Counted from the stretch's first letter, positions 1-7,500 are shown. The stretch is 12,035 nucleotides of DNA from Duncaniella sp. (GCA_029052375.1 JAIDJD010000436.1:1-12035), one strand, 5' to 3'. Notes: generated by a model not told the origin, from the letters alone. A program made the numbers and translations.

Positions 1-32
1 ATTGCTGTCCGATAAAAATTTTTAGGGCAAGA

Positions 33-70
33 CAAAATTAGGGTCGATTCCATTTGCAGGAGTCGACCCT
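33..70 (-). terminator. Rho-independent terminator of the glycine cleavage operon
   Basis: AGGGTCGA (40-47) pairs perfectly with TCGACCCT (63-70). The stem extends inward through a G-T pair and three more pairs (49-51 with 59-61), leaving a loop of about 7 nt. Read on the minus strand, the stem starts 16 nt after the lpdA stop codon and is followed by AATTTTG, a short U tract. On the plus strand the same stem is followed by TTTT, so it may work in both directions. The T tract is modest, so efficiency is uncertain. Confidence 0.75.
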
Positions 71-85
71 TTTCGGACGGCGATT

Positions 86-1396
86 TTACGGCAGTGATGC
101 CGGCAAGACTTCCGACAATGTAGGATGTGTATGGATAGAGGCATGGATGGCCGACGCCGGAAGGCCGGATGTCATGACAAGCGCGGCTTCGGCTATGAGG
201 TCTGAAGCATGAGGGCCCAATATATGACAACCGAGCAGTGTGCCGTCCTCTGCCGAGACTATGGTCTTGACCATGCCGTCCGGCTCGCCCATCGCACGCG
301 CCTTTCCGTTGGCCTGGAATGTCGCACGCCCTATTCTCACTTCCTTGCCGAGAGCGGCACACTGGGCCTCCGTGAGACCTGCCATAGCACACTCAGGCCT
401 TGTGAATACAGCCGAGGGCACAGGGCCCAGGTCTTTCCTGAGGCCGAGGACTATCTCGCCCTGGGCTGTTGCGGCATGGGCAAGCATACAAAGGCCGTTG
501 ACATCTCCGATGGCATACACGGAGGTACCGCCTGACTGCATCAGCAGCATATCGCTGTCCACTTTGAGGAAACCGCGTTCGGTCAGCGGAGCCCCGGCCT
601 CTACAAGGCCGTCCGGTATTACAGGCCTTCTGCCTACAGACATCAGCACCATGGCCGGACCGATGCTCTTCTCCTTGCCCTTGACAACGCAACTCACCAT
701 GCCGTCCCGGCCGATTTCCTTGACCACGGCATCTGTGACGATATTGATTTTGCGACGTTTCAGGGCCATGCGCAGACGCTTGGCTATCTCGGCATCGAAG
801 GGCGGGAGTATCTCGGGCATTCCCTCCACTACAGTAACATCCACGCCGAAGCTCTTGAGAACAGAGGCGAACTCAAGGCCTATGACTCCGCCCCCTATTA
901 CAGTCACAGACGGCGGGAGCGATGTCAGAGCGAGAAATTCATCGCTTGTCAGGGCATACTCGGCTCCAGGGATGTCGAGCCTCGCCGGCTTCGAGCCGGT
1001 GGCAACAATTATAGTCGGCGCGGAATAGACTTTATCGCCGACAGAAACCTCGGAGGGAGAGACAAACCTCGCCTCGCCCGTCACAACCTCGACATCCTTC
1101 AGCACCTGAGCCACGCCTTCGCGCAACGACGCAACGACGGCATCCTTGCGGGCGGCTACAGCGGCATAGTCCACTGCCGGCATCTGCGCTCCTATGCCGT
1201 ACTCGGCGGCCGAGGCGACCGTGTCGGCCACCTCGGCCGAACGGCACAATGCTTTGGTGGGGATGCAGCCTCGGTTCAGGCAGGTCCCACCGAGATGTCC
1301 ACGTTCTATGAGGATTACTTTTTTCCCTGCGGATGCGGCTCGCGCGGCGGTCTCATAACCGCCCGGACCGGCTCCGATGATGATGATGTCAGGCAT
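86..1396 (-). CDS. lpdA: Dihydrolipoyl dehydrogenase (L protein of the glycine cleavage system)
   Basis: FAD-dependent disulfide oxidoreductase that reoxidises the dihydrolipoyl arm of the H protein and reduces NAD+ to NADH. Visible features of the 436-residue protein are the N-terminal FAD dinucleotide fold (GAGPGG, residues 8-13), the redox disulfide GGTCLNRGC with Cys39 and Cys44, the FAD-binding ATGS (132-135), the NAD-binding GGGVIGLE (168-175), a second FAD contact AIGD (295-298), and the C-terminal dimer-interface motif HTHPTLSE, where His424 and Glu429 should form the catalytic dyad. There is no N-terminal lipoyl domain, and the length is slightly below the usual 450-475. It is the last gene of the operon, 85 bp after gcvPB, with a large hairpin in that gap. 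It could also serve 2-oxoacid dehydrogenases, but its position points to glycine cleavage. The ATG start directly precedes the FAD fold, as expected. Confidence 0.96.
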   Translation of the reverse strand: MPDIIIIGAGPGGYETAARAASAGKKVILIERGHLGGTCLNRGCIPTKALCRSAEVADTVASAAEYGIGAQMPAVDYAAVAARKDAVVASLREGVAQVLKDVEVVTGEARFVSPSEVSVGDKVYSAPTIIVATGSKPARLDIPGAEYALTSDEFLALTSLPPSVTVIGGGVIGLEFASVLKSFGVDVTVVEGMPEILPPFDAEIAKRLRMALKRRKINIVTDAVVKEIGRDGMVSCVVKGKEKSIGPAMVLMSVGRRPVIPDGLVEAGAPLTERGFLKVDSDMLLMQSGGTSVYAIGDVNGLCMLAHAATAQGEIVLGLRKDLGPVPSAVFTRPECAMAGLTEAQCAALGKEVRIGRATFQANGKARAMGEPDGMVKTIVSAEDGTLLGCHILGPHASDLIAEAALVMTSGLPASAIHASIHTHPTLSEVLPASLP

Positions 1397-1420
1397 GGCA
1401 GACTGATTTTAAGGTGTGTC

Positions 1421-1467
1421 CGGCGAGGCCAGGAGGCCGTAGATTGTCACGGCCACCGGCCTCGCCG
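1421..1467 (-). other. Long two-part hairpin in the gcvPB-lpdA gap
   Basis: CGGCGAGGCC (1421-1430) and GGCCTCGCCG (1458-1467) are perfect 10-bp complements. Inside them GGCCGT (1435-1440) pairs with ACGGCC (1449-1454) around an 8-nt loop. With two further G-C pairs (1432-1433 with 1456-1457), a bulged A and an A/A mismatch, the structure has about 18 pairs, mostly G-C. It begins 14 nt past the gcvPB stop and ends 24 nt before the lpdA start. No U tract follows on the minus strand, so it is not a standard intrinsic terminator. An mRNA processing or stability element is the likelier role (inference). Confidence 0.7.
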
Positions 1468-1481
1468 ATGATAGTCGATTT

Positions 1482-2942
1482 TCAGCAATATTTGAGTTTG
1501 GGATTCAGAGCGGCCACAGTGTCGTCAGGTCTTCCTATCGGTGTATTGTGCGGAGCCGTCTTCACGATATCCGGATTTTCTCTGGCCTCCCGGGCTATCG
1601 TTCGCATCACGCCGATGAATCCATCGAGGGTCTCGAGGCTTTCTGTCTCGGTAGGCTCTATCATCAGCGATTCGTGGAACAGCAGGGGGAAGTAGATGGT
1701 GGGCGCGTGATAGCCGTAGTCGAGCAGGCGCTTGGCCACATCAAGGGTGGTGACTCCGGTCGACTTGTCCTTGAGTCCGTCAAAGACAAACTCGTGCTTG
1801 CAAAGGCCCTCAATCGGCAGCAGATAGTCATCCTTGAGAGATTCCTTTATGTAGTTAGCGGCCAGCGTCGCGAGCGGTCCGGCAAGAGCGAGCCCCTCGC
1901 GTCCGAGTGTGAGAATATAAGCCAGAGCCTTGAGCTCGACAGTGAAATTGCCGAGGAACGAGGATATGCGGCCGAGCGAGCCGTCGCGGTTTTCTACACG
2001 ATATTTTGTCTCGCCTCCTTCTTCTACCTTGACTACATGAGGGTTGGGCAGGAACTGCTCCAGTCCGGCACGGACACCGACAGGGCCAGAACCTGGGCCA
2101 CCTCCTCCGTGAGGTGTCGAGAATGTCTTGTGGAGATTGATGTGCATGACATCGAATCCCATGTCTCCTGGGCGGGCTACTCCAAGCATAGGGTTGAGAT
2201 TGGCCCCGTCGTAATAGAGCAGCGCGCCGCAATCATGCACCATCTCGGCTATCTCCGGTATAGACCTCTCGAACAGGCCGAGCGTGTTGGGATTGGTGAG
2301 CATCACAGCCGCCACAGACCCGTCGAGGAGCGAGCGCAGGGCGTCGACATCCACGGTGCCGTCGGCGAGCGATTTTACCTCCACCACCTTCAGGCCCGCC
2401 ACCGCCGCAGATGCGGGGTTGGTCCCATGAGCCGAATCGGGCACTATAACCTTGGTCCTGGCCATATCGCCACGGCTCATGTGGTAGGCCCTAATCACCA
2501 TCAGTCCGGTCAGCTCGCCATGGGCGCCGGCATAGGGATTGAGGGTAAACTCTGCCATGCCTCCGATTTCAGACAATGCTGTCTGCAGGTCGTGATATGC
2601 CTTGAGAGCCCCCTGGACAGTATCGGCAGGCTGCATCGGATGAAGCCTGTTGAATGAGGGCATCGAAGCAATCTCCTCGTTGATCTTTGGGTTGTACTTC
2701 ATTGTACATGAACCGAGGGGATAAAACCCTGTGTCCACGCCGAAGTTGCCCATAGAGAGATTGGTATAGTGGCGCACTACGGTCGGCTCGTCTGCCTCGG
2801 GCAATGCGGGCGCCTCACCTCTCATCAGATTGCCGGGAAGCGAGGAGAAAGCGTCGTCAAAACGATTCTTTCCGAGCATTGTGCCTCTGCGGCCTTTCAC
2901 CGAAAGGTCGTAGATAAGTCTGTCGTAATGTGTCGCGTTCAT
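1482..2942 (-). CDS. gcvPB: Glycine dehydrogenase (decarboxylating) subunit 2, PLP-binding half of the P protein
   Basis: Carries the pyridoxal-phosphate site of the P protein, which decarboxylates glycine and passes the aminomethyl group to the lipoyl arm of the H protein. In this 486-residue chain the PLP lysine is Lys272, in the motif INLHKTFSTPHGGGGPG (268-284). Other family landmarks are YPLGSCTMKYNP (74-85), the NPYAGAHGEL segment (135-144), DSAHGTNPASA (169-179) and the cofactor-contacting YDGANLN (244-250). The N-terminus with its GRRG (17-20) is the usual start of stand-alone GcvPB chains, so this is a true subunit and not the fragment of a broken gene. Its ATG overlaps the gcvPA stop by 4 bp (ATGA), which implies translational coupling and equal output of the two halves. 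Confidence 0.96.
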   Translation of the reverse strand: MNATHYDRLIYDLSVKGRRGTMLGKNRFDDAFSSLPGNLMRGEAPALPEADEPTVVRHYTNLSMGNFGVDTGFYPLGSCTMKYNPKINEEIASMPSFNRLHPMQPADTVQGALKAYHDLQTALSEIGGMAEFTLNPYAGAHGELTGLMVIRAYHMSRGDMARTKVIVPDSAHGTNPASAAVAGLKVVEVKSLADGTVDVDALRSLLDGSVAAVMLTNPNTLGLFERSIPEIAEMVHDCGALLYYDGANLNPMLGVARPGDMGFDVMHINLHKTFSTPHGGGGPGSGPVGVRAGLEQFLPNPHVVKVEEGGETKYRVENRDGSLGRISSFLGNFTVELKALAYILTLGREGLALAGPLATLAANYIKESLKDDYLLPIEGLCKHEFVFDGLKDKSTGVTTLDVAKRLLDYGYHAPTIYFPLLFHESLMIEPTETESLETLDGFIGVMRTIAREARENPDIVKTAPHNTPIGRPDDTVAALNPKLKYC

Positions 2943-4297
2943 GATTCCTTTGTATTGATTCCGCTTCCTGAAGCAAGGACGGCTTTGTTGATGACAAGAT
3001 CGATTTCTGCAAGCGTGCGCCTTTCAGTGACAGCCACAAGCAGCGTCTCGCCGTCGAGACGCACACCGGGCAGGATATTGCCGGAGACACACAGCTCCAT
3101 GAACCGGTCGAGCGACTCGGCGTCACGGCACTTGAGGGCAAACTCGTTGAGATAAGGGGCACCGGGATATTTCATCTCGAAGAGACCGGTCTCGCACAGG
3201 CCCTTTGCAAGAGCGTGTGCGCCGTCACACCCGAGCCTGTTGGCCTCGGCCATGCCCTCCGGCCCCATCAGCGACAGATAGACGGCCGCATAGAGCGACA
3301 TGAGGCCCTGGTTGGAACAGATGTTAGATGTGGCCTTGTCTCGCCTGATATGCTGTTCGCGGGCCTGAAGAGTGAGTACATATGCCTTGCGTCCGGAGGC
3401 GTCTGCGGTCTCGCCGACAATCCTGCCCGGCAGTTTGCGCAGGAGGGCCTGGGTACAGCACATATATCCGAGCCCGGGGCCTCCGAATCCAAGAGGCATA
3501 CCGAGGCTCTGGGCCTCGCCTGCGGCAATGTCGGCCCCCCACTCTCCCGGCGTGCGTATCACAGCAAGCGACGATGCCGGAGCCGTGAGCACGAGCAGAG
3601 CCTTGGACGAATGGACACTGTCTGCGACACCTGTCAGGTCTTCGAGGATGCCATAGAAATTCTGAGATGCTATCACTACTCCGGCCACATCTCCGTCGGC
3701 GAGCATGGCTCGCATGGCCTCGAGGTCTGTGACGCCCTCTTTCTCGGGGATGGTGTCAAGCCTGATGCCGTGATACAGCGCGTAGGTGGCCATTACCTCG
3801 CGGCTGGCGGGGTTGACCGTGGCGCTGACCAGCACACGGGTGCGCTTGCGGGCATGGGCCACAGACATCATCATTGCCTCGGCGAGGGCCGTAGAGCTGT
3901 CGTACATGGAGGCATTCGAGACATCGAGACCTGTGAGGGTACACATCATGGTCTGGAACTCGAATATGTATCTGAGCGTACCCTGGGATATCTCAGGCTG
4001 ATAAGGCGTATAAGCTGTCAGAAATTCTGAGCGAGAAAGTATATACGACACTGCGGCAGGCGCATAATGGTCGTAAAAACCGGCTCCGGCAAAACACACC
4101 ATCGGGGTGTTGCGCGAGGCGAGGTTTTCGAAATAAGCCCTCACCTCGTCCTCGCTCATAGAGTCTGGCAGGTCATACTCCCGACCGAGCCTCAGCGAAG
4201 CGGGGACGTCGGCATAGAAATCTTCAAGCCTCTCCACGCCGCACCGCTCAAGCATAGCCGCGATGTCGGCGGCGGTATGTGGAAAATAGGGTATCAA
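2939..4297 (-). CDS. gcvPA: Glycine dehydrogenase (decarboxylating) subunit 1, N-terminal half of the P protein
   Basis: Partner of GcvPB; the two form the heteromeric P protein of glycine cleavage. The 452-residue chain shows the family opening YFPHT (4-8), FAGAGFYDHY (69-78), YTPYQPEISQGTL (96-108) and NASMYD (129-133). It is a degenerate aminotransferase fold without the PLP lysine, as expected for this subunit. The start shown is TTG. The next in-frame ATG (Met15) would remove the conserved FPHT segment, and no ATG or GTG lies upstream in frame close by, so TTG is preferred. The 56-bp gap after gcvH contains no recognisable promoter. The 3' end overlaps gcvPB by 4 bp. Together the two chains total 938 residues, close to the single-chain GcvP of many other bacteria. 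Confidence 0.95.
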   Translation of the reverse strand: MIPYFPHTAADIAAMLERCGVERLEDFYADVPASLRLGREYDLPDSMSEDEVRAYFENLASRNTPMVCFAGAGFYDHYAPAAVSYILSRSEFLTAYTPYQPEISQGTLRYIFEFQTMMCTLTGLDVSNASMYDSSTALAEAMMMSVAHARKRTRVLVSATVNPASREVMATYALYHGIRLDTIPEKEGVTDLEAMRAMLADGDVAGVVIASQNFYGILEDLTGVADSVHSSKALLVLTAPASSLAVIRTPGEWGADIAAGEAQSLGMPLGFGGPGLGYMCCTQALLRKLPGRIVGETADASGRKAYVLTLQAREQHIRRDKATSNICSNQGLMSLYAAVYLSLMGPEGMAEANRLGCDGAHALAKGLCETGLFEMKYPGAPYLNEFALKCRDAESLDRFMELCVSGNILPGVRLDGETLLVAVTERRTLAEIDLVINKAVLASGSGINTKES

Positions 4298-4353
4298 AAC
4301 GGAACTTGAATATAAAGTGTTGCAAATCGGGTTAATGTCTGTCGGCCAAATCC

Positions 4354-4716
4354 TTATTTCAAGGAGGCGAGATAAGCCTCTTCATCCATGAGGCCTTCAA
4401 GCTCTGAGGGATCGGAGAGCTCCACCTGGATGATCCAGTTGCCGACCGGGTCCTCGTTGAGAAGGCGGGGATTGTCGACAAGTGCCTCGTTGACCTCGGT
4501 CACCACGCCGCTGACGGGCGAATAGAGGTCGCTGGCGGCCTTGACGCTCTCGACAGCGCCAAACTCTTCGCCTGCGGCCACGTCGTCGCCCTGCTCGGGC
4601 ATATCTACATAGACGATGTTGCCGAGAGCCTTCTGTGCATAGTCGGTGATGCCGATAAATCCTTTGGTTCCGTCTGTGCGGATATATTCGTGCGAGGGTA
4701 AGTAGTAGGTTTTCAT
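4354..4716 (-). CDS. gcvH: Glycine cleavage system H protein (lipoyl carrier)
   Basis: Small lipoylated shuttle protein that carries the aminomethyl group from the P protein to the T protein and then presents dihydrolipoate to the L protein. The 120-residue length is typical. The lipoyl-accepting lysine is Lys59 in ESVKAASDLYSP (56-67). The surrounding GFIGITDYAQ (19-28) and the downstream NEALVDNPRLLNEDP (76-90) are hallmark H-protein segments. It lies between gcvT (20-bp gap) and gcvPA (56-bp gap). The same operon begins with a lipoate ligase, whose most obvious local substrate is this lysine. Confidence 0.97.
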   Translation of the reverse strand: MKTYYLPSHEYIRTDGTKGFIGITDYAQKALGNIVYVDMPEQGDDVAAGEEFGAVESVKAASDLYSPVSGVVTEVNEALVDNPRLLNEDPVGNWIIQVELSDPSELEGLMDEEAYLASLK

Positions 4717-4736
4717 ATTGATGAACGATTTTGATG

Positions 4737-5837
4737 TTATGCTTTGTATGATTTCTTGTAGAATTTCTTAGCTGTCACTGTCGCCGGGAAGCACTTGCGC
4801 CTGATCTTGACCTGCACCTCGGTGCCCTTGGCGGCAAACGGTGACTCGATCAGCGCGGCGGCGATGCTCTTGTCCACAGAGATGCCCCTGTAGCCGGTAG
4901 TGATATGCCCTATCAGATTGCCCTCTGCGTCGAGCACCTCATATCCGTGTCGCGCTATGGCGCGGTCGCCTATCTCGAGGCCCACAAGCTTGCGAGGCAC
5001 ACCATCTTCCTTCATCTTCTCGAGCGCCTTGCGCCCGATGAAGCCGCCCTCCTTGTCAAACTTGACAAAGATGCCAAGACCTGCCTCGAGGGGAGTGATG
5101 TCGTCTGAAAGTTCGTCGCCATAAAGCGGCAGGCCGACCTCGAACCTGAGGGTATCGCGGCATCCGAGACCGCAAGGCTCAGCTTTGCCGGAGGCTATCA
5201 GCTTGTCCCACAGAGCGCATATAAGAGCGGGCGACCCATAGAGTTCAAAGCCGTCCTCGCCGGTATAGCCTGTGCGGCTCACTATGAGCCTCTCGCCGTA
5301 TGTGTCGGTCTCTTCGAAAGTATAGAAGGCCATATCCGGATAGCTCAGGCCGAGCACCTCTGCCATCACAGCCTCGGCCCCAGGACCCTGGACGGCTATC
5401 TGGGCAAAGCTGTCGCTCACATCCACGACCTCAACGGCAAAACCGGCGGCATTGGCCTTGATCCAGGCCACATCCTTGGCGATGTTGGCGGCATTGATGA
5501 CAAGAAGATACTCGTTGCGCGAGTATTTGTAGACGAGGAGGTCGTCCACGACTCCGCCGTGGGGATGGCACATCATACCGTAAGCAATCTTGCCTTCGGG
5601 GATGGACGAGACATCGTTGGTGAAGATACGGTTGACAAACATCTCTGCCTCGGCGCCGCGGACAGTGACCTCGCCCATATGCGAGACATCAAAGACACCG
5701 CAGGCATTGCGCACAGCGTTGTGTTCCTCTACTATACCCTTGTACTGTATGGGCATATCATAGCCGGCAAAGGGGCTCATCTGCGCCCCGAGCGCCACGT
5801 GGCGTGAGTGGAGTGGAGTTTCTTTTATATTCTCCAT
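4737..5837 (-). CDS. gcvT: Aminomethyltransferase (T protein of the glycine cleavage system)
   Basis: Transfers the methylene group from the H-protein-bound aminomethyl intermediate to tetrahydrofolate, releasing ammonia and forming 5,10-methylene-THF. The 366-residue length is normal. Recognisable segments are TPLHSRHVALGAQM (7-20), GVFDVSHMGE (47-56), GGVVDDL with the candidate catalytic Asp98/Asp99 (94-100), NAAN (115-118), RTGYTGEDGFE (188-198) and RDTLRFEVGLPLYG (227-240). The C-terminal barrel runs to residue 366 and ends in a basic tail. It follows lplA by 29 bp and precedes gcvH by 20 bp, so both neighbours should be cotranscribed with it. Confidence 0.96.
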   Translation of the reverse strand: MENIKETPLHSRHVALGAQMSPFAGYDMPIQYKGIVEEHNAVRNACGVFDVSHMGEVTVRGAEAEMFVNRIFTNDVSSIPEGKIAYGMMCHPHGGVVDDLLVYKYSRNEYLLVINAANIAKDVAWIKANAAGFAVEVVDVSDSFAQIAVQGPGAEAVMAEVLGLSYPDMAFYTFEETDTYGERLIVSRTGYTGEDGFELYGSPALICALWDKLIASGKAEPCGLGCRDTLRFEVGLPLYGDELSDDITPLEAGLGIFVKFDKEGGFIGRKALEKMKEDGVPRKLVGLEIGDRAIARHGYEVLDAEGNLIGHITTGYRGISVDKSIAAALIESPFAAKGTEVQVKIRRKCFPATVTAKKFYKKSYKA

Positions 5838-5866
5838 GGCTTATGTTTTTAGGTGTAGGTACGTGT

Positions 5867-6850
5867 TTATATCAATAGTTCGGCGAACGTCTCGGGGCGC
5901 AGGCCCGGTATGAGAGACTCCAGGTCTATCAGTCTCAGGGCCTCTTCTATCCGGTCCCTGTCAAGGGCGAGACCCAGGAGCGAACGGCATACAGCCTCGG
6001 ATGCGTCTGCCGTCTCAAGATAGTCTCCGCGCAGCGAGACATCGCTGATAACGCCGCCTTCGAGACGGACAAAGACCGATATCTCTCCCACCCCGTCTAT
6101 GCGCCGCGAGGCCGCAAGCGAGCCGGGGGGATTTTTGCCTGAAAGCCATTCAGGGCGATAGTAATCCTGTTCGATTCTTTCAATTTCTGCAATATCGCTC
6201 TCAGACAATGTCAGCACTGGGCCATCCGGGATAGTCTCTGCGAGATGACGTCTGAAATCCTCGAGGCTAAGCTCGGGAAGATGTTCGCGCACAGTGGTCA
6301 CCCTCGACCTCACAGACTCTACTCCGTGGCTCCTGAGCTTGGAGACCGACGGCGTGAGCACGCTGGCCATCATCTTGGGATCACAGTCGTAGAGCATCGT
6401 GCCGTGGACTATGCTCCTGCCGCCGGACAGATGGCAGTAAGAGTTTCCGGAGACTTTCCTGTCTCCTATCAGTATATCGTTGCGTGAATTGTCGTTTGCG
6501 TCAAGCCCCAGCCTTCTGAGAGAGGCGGCCACGGCCGAAGTGTAATGCGAGAATGTAGTCTCGACAGAAGAGCCTGATGTGGTGACAAACGAGAGCATCA
6601 GATTGTTGTGGTCTGCATACACAGCTCCTCCTCCGCTCTTGCGCCTGAAGACCCTCACACCGTTGTCTCGGCAGAACGGTATGTTGACCTCCTTGTCGAC
6701 GAGCTGGTTGCGCCCGATGATAACGCTCGGAGCCACCTGCCATATGAAAAAAAACTCTCGTTCGGGCCAACGCGCGGCAAGCCATTCCTCCTCAGCCAGA
6801 TAGAAAGCCAAGGGACGCTCGATGGTGTCAGGTAGAAGCACAAGTTCCAT
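5867..6850 (-). CDS. lplA: Lipoate-protein ligase A family protein
   Basis: Activates free lipoate with ATP to lipoyl-AMP and attaches it to lipoyl-domain lysines. The 327-residue protein has the ligase signature RRKSGGGAVYAD (69-80), followed by HNNL in place of the more common D-x-GN form. GDRKVSGNS (129-137) contains the expected catalytic lysine, Lys132, and VRSRVTTV (180-187) follows. Residues from about 240 on match a C-terminal accessory domain as in bacterial LplA. It is the first gene of the operon, about 13-16 nt downstream of the predicted transcription start. Its location upstream of gcvH suggests that GcvH lipoylation by salvaged lipoate is coordinated with enzyme synthesis (inference). 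An octanoyltransferase role is less likely given the LplA-type lysine motif and the second domain. Confidence 0.9.
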   Translation of the reverse strand: MELVLLPDTIERPLAFYLAEEEWLAARWPEREFFFIWQVAPSVIIGRNQLVDKEVNIPFCRDNGVRVFRRKSGGGAVYADHNNLMLSFVTTSGSSVETTFSHYTSAVAASLRRLGLDANDNSRNDILIGDRKVSGNSYCHLSGGRSIVHGTMLYDCDPKMMASVLTPSVSKLRSHGVESVRSRVTTVREHLPELSLEDFRRHLAETIPDGPVLTLSESDIAEIERIEQDYYRPEWLSGKNPPGSLAASRRIDGVGEISVFVRLEGGVISDVSLRGDYLETADASEAVCRSLLGLALDRDRIEEALRLIDLESLIPGLRPETFAELLI

Positions 6851-6869
6851 ACAGGCTATTTTTTATCGG

Positions 6870-6900
6870 CAAATATAATGAAATTTATCATACGTGCAAA
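6870..6900 (-). promoter_or_regulatory. Bacteroidales-type promoter of the lplA-gcv-lpdA operon
   Basis: On the minus strand a -33 box TTTG (complement of 6897-6900) is followed after 19 bp by the -7 box TATATTTG (complement of 6870-6877). This is a full match to the Bacteroides consensus TTTG, N19-20, TAnnTTTG. The start site should fall near 6863-6866, giving a leader of about 13-16 nt that is A-rich. That leaves no room for a riboswitch. Confidence 0.82.
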
Positions 6901-6910
6901 ATAAATTTCA
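6879..6910. repeat. Perfect 10-bp inverted repeat over the gcv promoter (candidate operator)
   Basis: TGAAATTTAT (6879-6888) and ATAAATTTCA (6901-6910) are exact reverse complements separated by 12 nt. The repeat is centred near -31 of the predicted transcript and contains the whole -33 box in its spacer, the usual position for a repressor site. It could instead fold in RNA as a weak terminator for the HEAT-like gene upstream, but no U tract follows. The binding protein is unknown. Confidence 0.6.
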
Positions 6911-6967
6911 GACCTATTTTTCTGCCTGCGCCGACAGCCCTCTGCTTCCGCGTGTTAGCTTCCAATA

Positions 6968-7492
6968 CTATTTCCGCGACAGCCGGCCTATAGCCTCAAG
7001 AGTCTTGCGGCGGGCGCTGAGCAGACCCGGCGACAATGTCTGGAGGCCGAGCATATCGAGACGCTCCTTGAGTTCGGCCGTCAGTTCCGGATAGTGCCTG
7101 CACATCCTGAAGGCAAGGTATATGCCTGAGGCTCTTATCGCATAAGGCTCGCACTCTGAGTTTATCCTGGCAAGGCAATAGTCGAGGAGGTCTGTCGGGA
7201 TGTCGTCCGGACCGAAATCCTGTTCTCTCAACAATTTCAGCAACAACCTCTTCCCGGCCACATCTGTCTCGGCCAGAAGCATTCCGGCAAGCTCGTGCCG
7301 GCGGGAGTGCAGCCAGTCTGCACAGGCTTCAGACATATGCGTCAGTGCCCACATGGCATTGACTCTTGTCTGCCTGTCGGCGCTCTTGGCCAGCTCCATA
7401 AGCCTGTGGCGGTTTTCCTCAGACTCCGAAGCCCACGTCACAATCCTCCTGATATCCGGCAGATTTATCTTGCCTGACATTAAGCTCTCCAT
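6968..7492 (-). CDS. HEAT-repeat-like helical protein of unknown function
   Basis: Predicted cytoplasmic protein of about 174 residues with no signal peptide and no membrane segment. The sequence is almost entirely amphipathic helices in paired blocks, for example around RQTRVNAMWALTHMSE and PYAIRASGIYLAFRMCRHYP, in the manner of HEAT/ARM-type scaffolds. No catalytic motif is apparent. The ATG at 7492 was chosen. A TTG two codons upstream (7498) and an ATG four codons downstream (7480) are alternatives. It lies only 2-8 bp after the PH-like membrane protein gene, so the two are probably cotranslated. The role is unknown; protein-protein interaction is the usual job of such folds. No clear terminator follows before the gcv promoter. 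Confidence 0.8.
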   Translation of the reverse strand: MESLMSGKINLPDIRRIVTWASESEENRHRLMELAKSADRQTRVNAMWALTHMSEACADWLHSRRHELAGMLLAETDVAGKRLLLKLLREQDFGPDDIPTDLLDYCLARINSECEPYAIRASGIYLAFRMCRHYPELTAELKERLDMLGLQTLSPGLLSARRKTLEAIGRLSRK

Positions 7493-7500
7493 ATCCAACC

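Noticed and set aside
33..40. Minus-strand -7 box TAATTTTG left of lpdA
   Set aside because: It matches TAnnTTTG, but no TTTG lies at the required distance, and the bases are the U tract of the lpdA terminator.
240..1028. Long open frame on the plus strand opposite lpdA (262 codons)
   Set aside because: It lies wholly antisense to a gene with every lipoamide dehydrogenase motif. The translation is Ser/Pro/Arg-rich and has no recognisable domain. It is a by-product of the GC-rich codon pattern.
1548..2657. Open frame of 369 codons on the plus strand opposite gcvPB
   Set aside because: It is antisense to well-conserved gcvPB, shows no family resemblance, and has no promoter or leader. The same applies to the plus-strand frame 3215-4030 opposite gcvPA.
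2939..2942. Possible frameshift breaking a single-chain gcvP into two
   Set aside because: Both halves are full length, gcvPB has the normal N-terminus of stand-alone subunits, and they join by an ATGA overlap. This is the established split form of the P protein.
6879..6910. Intrinsic terminator of the HEAT-like gene
   Set aside because: The inverted repeat could fold in RNA, but the stem is almost all A-U and no U tract follows. Its position on the promoter favours an operator.
6851..6967. Glycine riboswitch upstream of the operon
   Set aside because: The promoter lies only about 20 bp upstream of the lplA start, leaving a leader of about 13-16 nt. No aptamer-like paired domains are present in the 117-bp gap.
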